DNA of 64,000 nucleotides, from assembly GCF_014805625.2 (NCBI RefSeq), contig NW_023998416.1, positions 32,840,926-32,904,925 of the forward strand, written 5' to 3'. The position numbers and the translations under genes are program-made. Shown here one piece after another: positions 12,390 through 22,173 of the stretch (positions within the stretch are counted from its first letter, which is position 1; each line of letters opens with the position of its first letter). The notes under the pieces are model-generated. The model had not been told where the DNA came from and did not search any database. It worked only from the letters and a program-made list of their open reading frames with translations. The stretch comes from Glossina fuscipes. Lineage: Eukaryota; Arthropoda; Insecta; Diptera; Glossinidae.

Positions 12390-12790
12390 AAGACCCGCTT
12401 CAGAATAAAAACAGAAATTTATGAAATTTATGTACGTGTTGTACTTTATGAGTAACACACAAAAAACATGGACAGCAAAAGTATTCATAGTTTTTATTGC
12501 ACAGGCGTGTGGTCGTTGCGATCGTTGCAACTTTACCTTGCTTTACAAATTTGTAGGTGATGTTTCCAATTTTGCCAATGGGAGAATGTTTACCATAGAC
12601 ATTAGATAGTCGGGCAGACGGACAAATGGACAGATGGGCTGATGAACAGCTGCATTCCGAATTTGAAACTGGCTACAAACTTATATACTTTGGATGGGAT
12701 TCTTGAAGTTTGCCTCTGGGCGTTGTAAAGGTATTGAGAAAAATGAATTTGCGACACTCCATAATATTGAGTAGGCGGGGCGAAGCTTCC
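12390..12790 (+). repeat. mini-me-like dispersed repeat, copy B
   Basis: Parallel to the copy at 9560-9930. It shares 'CAGAATAAAA', 'GTACTTTATGAGTAACA', a run of GACGGACA/GGACAGATGG near 12615-12640, CCGAATTTGAAACTGGCTAC, 'TATACTTTGGATGGG' and 'CTCTGGGCGTTGTAAAGG'. The two copies are close enough to be one family but carry independent indels. Confidence 0.6.
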
Positions 12791-12959
12791 TCATTATTGT
12801 ACAAATACTACTGCATCACCCATATGTCCAAAATTTTGTAAGCTTATCTGCTGTAGCTTATAAATAGTGAGCAAAGAAAACCGTTTTTTATTCCTTTTGA
12901 AAAATAAAGGCGGTCCCGGCATACGCGGTAGTGGAAACGTTTCCTTCAACCGATTTGGC

Positions 12960-13180
12960 ACATATTGTGTATCAACCTGTGTGAAAGAACTTGCAATATT
13001 TCTACCAAATTTGAAGTCGACAGCTTCATTTTGGCGGAAGAACGATCATGCTTAAATCGATTCAGAATTCGATCTTAATCAAGAATACATACAGTGTGAA
13101 GTTGATTTCTGGGCGTTGCAAACTTCTTGACAAAATGAAAATTGATGTGCCCCTCATCCTTCGGCTATGGATATAAAAAG
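12960..13180 (+). repeat. mini-me-like dispersed repeat, fragment C
   Basis: A third partial copy: 'TTGATTTCTGGGCGTTGCAA', then 'CTTGACAAAATG', matches the 3' block of copies A and B. The GACGGACA tract is missing or has decayed. Confidence 0.45.
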
Positions 13181-13199
13181 AAGGACACAGGGGAAATGA

Positions 13200-15400
13200 A
13201 GTGAATGCGCAAAGAAAAGATGGAAAAAGCGATTAAAATGGAAGAACAGCCATGCATAAGCTACTTCCGCAGCAAAGGTTTCTCAGTAAGGAAATGATTG
13301 CTGTTGGCATTAGATAGCACAATATTTTCGAATTTGAATAACTGAATAATTGAGAGATAGATTTAAGCTCAAATAAAATCAACAGAACTCCGTTAGCCTA
13401 CTTTATCGCGCCTCACGCTCTACGCACGATAGCCTTAACGTGTCAAAAAGTTTATGATTACTTGATCGGAATATACAGAGATTTGCAAATACAATATTTT
13501 GCGATATCTTTCTGGTTGTAGTCTTAGGTTATAATAATACTTTGAATGAAAACTAATATATCATTATAAATATTTAGGACAGTTAGAGGTTAAAGGGAAA
13601 AGAAAACAATTGAAATTCCTTTGTGGTAGAAATGCTGATCTTCTTCTTTGCCGCTGAGTTTCTCTTCGCTCGCTAAACAGTATTTTTCTTTTTTTTTTAA
13701 AACTAAAGGTTACTTTATCGATAGATTATCTACAGGAAACTCGAAGCCTTTCCTAAAGTAGTATATGTATGCTTAAGTGGCACACCGCCACATTATTGTC
13801 CCAATAAGACTTCAAAGCGTTTAGAAATCCAAAGAAAACACATCCATAGGTATGATGTATGCATTTGCAGAAATGATTATAAAAACAACAACAATGAATT
13901 TATAATGACTTGTATTATTGTTTTTGGTTTTTTTTTTTCTTTTTTTTTTACTTTTGGAAAAATTGCTATAATTTATAAAATGAAAAAAGTTTCAAACGAA
14001 TGCAATTCGTAGTGCTTTGCGAAAGAATTGGAAAGAGAGACAATTATAAGTGCAAGTAGTATGTTTATGTATGTGTGTGCGGCTTATAGTGGTATGTACC
14101 TGTATATATTGGTGAACTTATGTGACGATTGTGTGCAAAAATAATATTGCGCTTGACCTACTTTTTCTTATAAAAGCTACAAATAGAGACAGTGTGGATA
14201 ATATAACTACAACTACAAACATACCTGAAATGCAATAGAAACTATCTCATCATCATCATAAACAACAACATCATTGCATTGCAATTATTTGCAATACAAT
14301 ATCATGGTTGCAGTTTTGAAAAGAAAGAAAACAATACATAAATACACACAAACATATATATCTACTTATAACACTAATACAACTCCTATTTTTGCTGTTG
14401 TTGTCGTTGTTATTATTACTCTAAGTCGAGTGAAAGTAAAGTGGGACAAATGCAATTGTTATTGCATTGTATTGCATTGCATTTGGTAACCGAGATACCA
14501 AACCAAACTGAACTGAACCATCCAAAGCGAGCAACTAGTTTCTGTTGCCGCGACCGATGGTAAAACAAACAGTCAATCAGTCAGCCATTTACTCAATCAT
14601 TTAGTCATTCAATCAATGCAGTCGCGCTAAGTACAAGAAAAGAAACAAAAAAAAAGAAGCATAAATAAATGAATAACACACACGGCAAGTAAATGCTGCG
14701 CTTACATATACACATTTTTCATTGCTGCCACTCTATCGTCAAGAGCAACAGTAACAACAACAGCAACAACAATGGCAACAGCAACTCCTAAACTATGACA
14801 CTCATAGTTACAAAAACAAGTTAGCGCGGCTAGCGAGGGGAAATTGCAACTTTTACACATTTAATCGCAAACAAAAAGAAAAAAAGTTAGAAAATAGAAA
14901 AACAGCAGAAGAGAAAATTGCATGCACAACATAATACTGAACCAACTAACCTACAGACCATCCGAAACAGTAAAAAAATAAAAAAAAGCAAAAACAACAA
15001 ACAACAACAATAGCAACAACCACACTCATTTAACCATAGCCACCGAATAATCAACCGGCTGACAATGTAACGCAATCTAACAAAAGAAAACTTTCTTTTT
15101 TTCACCCTACATACCGAATGATCAACGGCACGGAAAGGCATACTGTGCAATAATAATAGGCTGCAGTCATTAGAACACTGGGAAAATATTCTTGGTAGGC
15201 AAAAAAAAAAAAAAAACAAAGATTTCTGTACGGAAATTTATAAAACTGAAGCCAGCTTCTTGCCGTTCGTTCCTTATGTTCGTAGGATTTAAATGAAGAT
15301 TTTAAAACCCATTATTAGTTCATATTGCAAAGAAGAAAGTCAGGCTCGGACAAATTATGATCTGTATATATATATTGTTATTATTATTAGTTTAGCCGGA
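13200..15400. other. AT-rich intergenic DNA with simple sequence, no gene
   Basis: Holds a poly-T region at about 13929-13950, CAA/CAT-rich runs near 14240-14280 and 14750-14790, TGCAT-rich sequence near 14455-14480, and a poly-A tract near 15200-15216. Open frames on both strands here are of low complexity and no domain is visible. Confidence 0.5.
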
Positions 15401-15419
15401 AAATAAAGTGTAGGAGTGA

Positions 15420-15605
15420 AGTCTTAAAGCACTAGCATCGAAGACTAGGCTTTATTGGAAACTCTACCGCACTTGAGATCTGAACCCACGATCACGACTT
15501 TTAGATAGCTAGATAGATAGATTTTGCATGCTATATGTTGCTCTACATTTCAGTTCAGAGTCGGCTACTATTGCTGAGCGGTTGTAAGCCGTCGCTTAAT
15601 TGGCA
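15420..15605. repeat. possible tRNA-derived SINE relic
   Basis: The minus strand contains GTGGGTTCAGATCTC (near 15475-15490), resembling a pol III B box. The plus strand contains 'TGCTGAGCGGTTGTAAGCCG' (near 15570-15590), resembling a Ser/Leu tRNA A box. The two face opposite ways, so this is either two adjacent relics or chance. A (TAGA)n stretch lies between them. Confidence 0.25.
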
Positions 15606-16461
15606 ATAGGCGTTTCAGAGGCCACCGTGGTTTCTAAGGTTTTTTCGAATATTCGTAGTCGAATCCGCACTGCTTTGGTGGGGCGAGCCGTTTTTCCGAT
15701 TGTGTTTCTTATCCAAGTTTCGTTGATTTTCTCCTCTAAACTTCCTTTTCCTTCTGAGTCTCATCTGTTCTTTCGTCTACATTTTCTCTTCGACTTTCAT
15801 CGATCGTCTCTTCTGCATTAGTATTATCTGCATTATTATTACTAAAAAGTTGAGTGTTAGCACCATAGGTTATTTGCTTTTCATATGTATTTGCATGATG
15901 ATATAAAGCAGATTGAAGATCTATTATAAACGTGCGGATATACGCTATTTGATGTCATATTTTTATGTGATCTGGTAATCTGCACAAAAAAAGTGTAACA
16001 CAAGTTCCTTGATTTACGGCGTAGCTCACACAGAATACATTAAATTTTGTCCACTAGACGGAAAAGTTCTGCTTCGCAGATCTCGCAAAGTACATATATA
16101 TCACTCGGAAAGTAGATATATATCGTAAATAGGAAAATCCATTCAGGCGGCTTTATCTCTCTCTTCTAATCATGTGAAACAACTGTCGTAGATCTTTCTT
16201 GTTTTTATACAAGTTTTAAGCTGATTTTCGAGTCCGCACAGTGGATTTTAATGAACAAAAATTTTAAGATCAATTAACCTCACCGCTCTACATAGACAAT
16301 CCCTAAGAATAATCAACAATGATCAGTTTTTTTGGACCTTCAGAAATGGCAACAGTTTCTCCGAACCGACACTTCTCTTGACTGCGCAATGATTTCTTTG
16401 CTACGAAAAGTAACATTTCGACTGAGAGTAAAAATTGCAGTTAGCTGCAAAAATTGACAGT

Positions 16462-16505
16462 CGATTTCTTCTTTTTCTGCAACTCAGCAAATCAACAGCA
16501 GATGA
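16462..16505 (+). repeat. short dispersed repeat, copy 3
   Basis: TTCTTCTTTTTCTGCAACTC followed by AGCAAATCAACAGCAG. It is nearly the same as the copy at 3985-4025. Confidence 0.5.
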
Positions 16506-16629
16506 TCCTCTGTGTCGCGCAAAAAAAGTTTAGAGTGAACACGAAATTCCTTGCTTAAACCTTAATCAAGTTATTAATATGTTTATTTAAATAATTATTT
16601 GTTTCTTAGTTAAGGGCCGTATGCTGAAG

Positions 16630-16670
16630 TTGGTTGCGCTTTCCCCAACGACAGCATAAAAATCCTAACA
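16630..16670. repeat. dispersed hairpin-like repeat, copy 1
   Basis: 'GTTGGTTGCGCTTTCCCCAA' followed by CGACAGCATAAAAA: a short inverted structure (GTTGG...CCAAC). A clear relative lies at 39145-39185. Confidence 0.4.
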
Positions 16671-17129
16671 GTCGGTTTATTGTAAGATTAGTTGTGATAT
16701 CCGAAATATGATTAGAAATATTCTTTAACGAAAGCCGTAACGTAATAGTATAGCAGCCTTCCACCCTTAACACGATACTTAAACAGAACGATTTCATTAC
16801 ATTACATCGGTTTACATTACTTTAAGGTATAATATAGCCTAATTTCGATGCAACCCGAATAAGATCTCGATATGACACGGTACACATTTTTTTGGTTTAT
16901 ATCTAAGCTTAAATTGTGTTATTCTATATGAGATTTTAATTTAAATAAATAAAGAAAGAGTTTCGTTTAGCACGGTTTCGATCGTATGGAGCACGGCAGG
17001 GATTAACAACAAGGATGCATTTATTCCCACTTTCATAAATGCCACAGCATCCCTTGCTACGGTGAGTTAAATCGTCAGCGAAAGTCATGACGTTCATTTA
17101 AAATCATTTCCTGAGACAGTGCTAGGAAA

Positions 17130-17600
17130 TGTAATAACCTCGCTTCAGAAGACGCATGTGTACGATCGTAAAAAGATCAAGCAAATCCAAATAAAGTTGT
17201 TCGCGCTGCAAGCATTTTGAAACAAGTGCTCGCTTGTTTTTCCGGAAAAACTGGTTATGTAGCGACAATGCTGGAACCTAAAACGGCCGATACTGAATGG
17301 CACAGAACTCCTTTTTGCAGAAAGTCTTACATGTCTGAAAGTCTTAATATGGCAAACAGGCAAACCCCGCCGGATTGTTCTTCATCGTGACAATTTAAGC
17401 TCTCAGGCTTCTAACAATCGACTATTTAAGCATCCACAAAATCGAATTAATCGCTCAACCGCCGTCCAGTCGTCATTTGGCATCCAATGATCACCCAACC
17501 GCGATGTAGAAAATGCTACGACAAATGTGTGTAAATCAAAGATGAGATGGTTTTGAAATAAAAACATAACAGTTTTCCACGACAATTTATTGTTTTCTTA
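17130..17600 (+). mobile_element. mariner transposase fossil (plus strand)
   Basis: In one frame I read QVLACFSGKTGYVATMLEPK, then TADTEWHRTPFC, corresponding to the mariner 'FFgKtGhVatvpLe..rtVnsewY' block. After a frameshift, RRIVLHRDNLSSQASNNRLF (histidine-aspartate near 17383-17391) matches the 'RRIilHHDNASSHta..t..fL' block that holds the second catalytic aspartate. The following 'LMgHPPYSPDLAPND' block is degraded (RINRSTAVQSSFG). Frameshifts and stops make it non-functional. The subfamily differs from the copies carrying an HDSA motif at 2.2 and 57.3 kb. Terminal repeats were not identified. Confidence 0.75.
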
Positions 17601-17760
17601 ATTATAAATAGTGGCATACGTATTACATGAACAAATTACGTACATATTGGAAATCGCAAATAATACTATTATCACTAACTAAAGCATGATATAAGATTAC
17701 AATTTCAACAAAAAGATAAAAGAAAATTAAATGAAAATAATAAAATGATTATGAAATGGG

Positions 17761-18045
17761 ACACGGCCCGCCATTAAATTCCCTACACTTAGTCCAGTTC
17801 TCTTAGTGCAGTTACTCATATAACGACTTTTCCAAATTAAGGTGTTATGTGGAAAGTGGGCGAAAAACTGACGCAATCCGAACCATTTTCAATAGCGTTT
17901 GTCCTTGGGTTGTCATATGGAATTTTCTCGAAATATCTAAAAAAACTGCGACCTGCAGGTTGAACACAAGTCTTCAGGACACACAGCCGGACATACTTAG
18001 ATCGATGTGGAAGCGACTCTGAATCGATCGGTACGCTGAAAGATG
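17761..18045 (+). repeat. (GTCY) dispersed repeat, well-preserved plus copy
   Basis: Order of blocks: CCATTAAATTCCCTACAC, 'CATATAACGACTTTTCCAAA', 'GTCCTTGGG', GACCTGCAGGTTGAACACAA, 'CCGGACATACTTAGATCGAT', 'CTGAATCGATCGGTA'. The same order recurs in at least six other places in the window, so this is one element family. There is no coding capacity. Confidence 0.75.
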
Positions 18046-18635
18046 AAGTGCGTTATACTCAAATAAATGAATAAAACAAGAGGATATAGTTTGATGATTA
18101 AATCACATAATAACGTCTTGTTACCGAGGAACATAGGAACAAGCGTTGAAAAATTGCTTTCAACGCAAGGCCAAGCTTTTTGAGAGGGGCAAAAAACTTT
18201 CTTATACCACACAGCTTATTTAAGTGGTTCCACACCTTGTTGCTAGTTATACACGTTGATAGAAATCTAAGTCTTAGTATAGTAAGTAAGAACTATATTT
18301 TTATGCCTATCACTGGTTCAGCTGCTTTGAAACTTGTCTAATGGAACTGCAAAGATGACATTTTCTTGTTTGGCCACGTGAGATTCTCAAGTTGGGTTAT
18401 TTTTCTCCTGCCAGTTTATGGTAAGTCCCTAAATTTCAAGATTCGCCTGCGCCTCTATCAATCTGTATTTGATATATCACACATGCATAGATATTCTTGG
18501 CTCGGTTTTCCCAGATCAAGTGTACAAAATTTATGAGAATATCATGTATTTGTCAAGAATAATGTATGGAAAGAGGAATAGAAGGAAAAAAGAAAGAGCT
18601 TTAAAGGCTGTGAGGAGACTGGAGGAAACAAATCG

Positions 18636-18848
18636 ATGAGGATGTTGAAGGCCGGACTGATGTTTCTCTATATCCTTCACTTATCGTACTACTTTGAGAT
18701 AAAAATCTGTAGCCGAACTGCGTGCATTAGCAAGAAAATGTCGAAAAGATCCATCACAACGGAAGGAGATTTAGCTAACAATGTGGGCCAGAGCTCCGAT
18801 AAGCGAGACGAAGCGAATAACATTATTACTAAAGTGCTTATGGAATAG
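18636..18848 (+). CDS. candidate 70-residue secreted peptide precursor
   Basis: A complete ATG-to-stop frame of 70 codons, with a higher GC content than its surroundings. The N-terminus (MRMLKAGLMFLYILHLSYYF) looks like a signal sequence. Lys-Arg pairs precede SITTEGDLAN and DEANNIITK, as would be seen in a neuropeptide-type precursor, but I do not recognise the peptide. The reading frame upstream is also open and basic, so it could equally be a fragment of an old transposon frame. No splice sites or promoter were identified, and the minus strand is also open here. Treat as a candidate only. Confidence 0.25.
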   Translation: MRMLKAGLMFLYILHLSYYFEIKICSRTACISKKMSKRSITTEGDLANNVGQSSDKRDEANNIITKVLME

Positions 18849-20241
18849 ATAATAAAAATGATCGACAGAAAACCCAATAGCAAATGAATTCTTCTGACGC
18901 TTATCGGATTTCTATAGCAATGTGTGCGGGCGTACAAGATATTAGCATTCGTTATATGCAACCCCAGGCTGTGTTCGAATGATAATTGATGATCGATAAT
19001 GTTGCTATATGTCAATCTTGCTGGGTTATGCTATAAGTGTTGCCAACAAGAAAAACCAGAAACCTTTAGTATTGCTTTTGATCTGAAAGAAAGTTAGCCT
19101 GAACTTTTCTTTTAATCTGATAATTTCTTAGTTTTCATTTGATGTATTTTTAATCGATCGCCTAAACTTCCATAAGTACATCTAATCAGTGTCATTTTTA
19201 TGCGATGGTACCAACGAAGATGAATTGAAAGTGAAGCAATGATTATAAATCGAAACTTTCAGTACAGATATCCTTATCTCAATTTTGTTCAGTGTATTGA
19301 AATTCTATTTGAAATGTGCACATAACGATTACCACAATATCGCGGTAATATATTCGCTTATACGGCCAATAGTTACTAAAATGTTTGTTCATATGTTCAT
19401 ATGTATGTGTGTGTGTTGCATGTGTAAGTTAGGCAAGACCGCATACAAGAGTGATCGTGATTTTCTTTTTTAATTTTTTATTTTTCTTCTTTTTTTCTTA
19501 GCACGTTGCGCAAATTTCGTTAACGTTCAGTAGATCGCTTTTATTCCAACTAAACGGAATAACAGCATCTCTTTCTTGCTTTTTAACTATCTCTCTCTCT
19601 CTTTCTTGCTCTCTGTCTCTACCTTCCCTTCTCTTTCGCTCTTTTTATGAATCTATATAGTATATGTGCACACAAAGAGCAATTTCATGACCAACTTTTC
19701 TTTTAAACCTTAACTGACTGACAATGGCTTTGGCAATGATGTTAATGATGATAATTTGCAAAAAGTAATCATTTCGATGATAAAGTAGGTGAAAAAGAAG
19801 AAGAAAAAGAAGGCGAAAAAGAAACAGAAGCAGAAGCAGAAAAGAAAAAAAAATAGAAAACCTAAAAAGGAAAACAACTTGCATTTTATGAAAAACATAC
19901 TCATTACATATAAATATATAGATGTGTGTGTGTGTGTGTGTGGGTATGTGTGCCTTCAAATACATGCAAACAGACAAATTGAGATCCGTTTAAATACGCT
20001 TACATTTTAGAAATGGGAAAATGGTTAAGTAATTTCTGTTGGAAAAGAAAAGCATACGAGTGTAAAAACTGGAAAAAAGAAAACTTACGACCAGAGAAAT
20101 TATCAATGTTAACACAAATTCATGGATGCATGTGTCTGCATTATTATGTATCCGTGTGTATAAGTAAAAATGTTTGTGTGTCAGTCCAAACTGATGTATT
20201 AGCTTTACATCCGTTTAAGCTTGCACTTCTCATAGTCGCTT

Positions 20242-20285
20242 ATACTACTACTACTACTACGACTACTACAACTACTACTACTACT
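20242..20285 (+). repeat. (ACT)n microsatellite
   Basis: Fourteen or so trinucleotide units, interrupted by GACTACTACA. Confidence 0.9.
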
Positions 20286-20395
20286 TGTACACCATTTTGG
20301 CAAATGTTGTTTAATCGCTTTACTTATTGCCTACATACATACACATGAAAGTATGATGTGATTGTGATAAATATATATTTATTTGATGTATTAAC

Positions 20396-20427
20396 ATATA
20401 TATGTATATATATATATATATATATAT
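20396..20427. repeat. (TA)n microsatellite
   Basis: Imperfect TA run with a TATATGTATATA interruption. Confidence 0.9.
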
Positions 20428-20718
20428 TTGTAGATACATATGTAAATAATGTATATGTTTGTGTCTATGTGCGTTTTAGTAAGTCAGTTAAATGAGGCTG
20501 ATTTCACATAATGTTCAACAATCATCTCATTTCTTTTCTACGGATATTGCGATGCAATTATTATGCTTTCAATGCAATGCAATGCAATCCAATGCAATGC
20601 AGCAGAAAAAGAAAATAATGCTAAAGTGAAATTTTGCGGGAGACGGATTACGTTGGGACGGAGGGTAACAATATCGAAATGTTAGTTTTATGAAATGCTT
20701 ATGCATGCACATGTGTAC

Positions 20719-20727
20719 ATACACACT

Positions 20728-20769
<42 letters not shown>
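20719..20769. repeat. compound (CA)n(TA)n microsatellite
   Basis: A (CA) run that passes directly into a (TA) run. Open frames predicted here encode only Thr-His or Tyr-Ile repeats and are artefacts. Confidence 0.95.
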
Positions 20770-20847
20770 CTTACGCATACACAAATGCACGCGGTTTCTC
20801 TGTTATGCATTCAGCATTAGAAAGTGTACGAAATGCATACCAATATG

Positions 20848-20870
20848 CATATATATATATATATATATAT
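20848..20870. repeat. (AT)n microsatellite
   Basis: A perfect AT run that abuts TGTTGTTGCTGC-rich sequence. Confidence 0.9.
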
Positions 20871-21041
20871 TGTTGTTGCTGCTGGTATTTTCTATTACAT
20901 TCGATTGCATGTCGTATCGCTTTTGCTGTTGCTGTTGCCGCTGCTTTTATTGCTGCAACTATTACTTTAATGCCAGAGCAGATTTTCTCTTTGGCCTAAA
21001 AAAAAGTAAAATGTTGTCATTATGAAATTTGCAAACTCGTT

Positions 21042-21042
<1 letters not shown>

Positions 21043-21072
<30 letters not shown>
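21043..21072 (+). repeat. (TCG)n microsatellite
   Basis: Ten perfect TCG units. A GC-containing trinucleotide is unusual against this AT-rich background. Confidence 0.95.
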
Positions 21073-21074
<2 letters not shown>

Positions 21075-21130
21075 TGTCTCGCATTTAGATGGATACAGAA
21101 GATTACTTTCAGTTTGCATGCACTGCAAAC

Positions 21131-21149
21131 TTATATATATCTACATATA

Positions 21150-21222
<73 letters not shown>

Positions 21223-21225
21223 TTC
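21131..21225. repeat. long imperfect (TA)n array
   Basis: About 95 bases of TA with periodic TACATA or TATG interruptions. The predicted Tyr/Ile-rich frames across it are not genes. Confidence 0.9.
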
Positions 21226-22173
21226 AATATTGAAATGTCTGTCCATTATCTATCTAAGAATTTACTTTTTATTAACTGTTGCTGTTGCTATTGTTTTTGC
21301 TGTTGTTGCTGCTTTTACTACTGCTTGCCATAGCAGTTGTTGTTTTTATTGTTGTTGCGAATTATGCTTTTACGAAATCAATTCAGATTCAAATTATTAT
21401 TAATTGCCTATCTGTTGGAAATAATGGGGCTGCCAGTTATAATCGCACAAAGAATATACTTAAAGTGAAATCGTAACAAATGCATACGGAATTTAGGTTA
21501 AAATAAGTGAGAAAGTTACATGTGAGCTTTTGCAGCTTAAATTCGCAATCGGAATATATTTTTTATTATTTCTTTGTCAATACAAATTATTACAGAATAC
21601 GATTTTGATGAAAATAATCATAATAACTTTCGCAATTTCGCGTCATTGATTCAACTTTTATTTTTATAAATCGGTTAAAAGAAAAAAGGATCAATTTGAG
21701 ACTTCAATGTGTCGTCAAATTGTTATAATTAAGTTATATGGCAATTTTCATTTCATAGACCAAGAAAAGGCCATTTCATGCAGCTTGTTTTGGTTCTAAG
21801 CATAAATGCTGTTTGCCTGGAGCTGCTCTCCTTAATGAAAACACACTAAACAACGTAACGTGCTTTGCAAGTGTAAGCTATAAAGCTAATCAATCGAGCG
21901 CACAATTACATTGGCAGTTATTTTCAAGGTAAGTCTTAAATAAGCTTTACATTATATCACATTGACAGATACTGTAGCCATTCTATCGGAAAGTGTTATA
22001 GTTAATCTCTTGGCTCTTGGTTGGTTCTTTACGATCTCGCCGAAGAATACATTAATTTAGTTAGGCTGATTGTAAATTTTTTTATTTACGCGCGAAACGC
22101 AGCCCGAATAGATTTACTATTCTTGTAACAAATATTAACATTTTCTGTGGGCTTTGGAACTCTGTATGTTTCT

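Noticed and set aside
19645..20010. Lys-rich plus frame and Phe/Leu-rich minus frame
   Set aside because: Both are translations of an A/G-rich purine tract.
20569..21403. Several Tyr/Ile/Cys-rich frames
   Set aside because: Translations of (TA)n, (CA)n, (TCG)n and TTG/CTG repeats.
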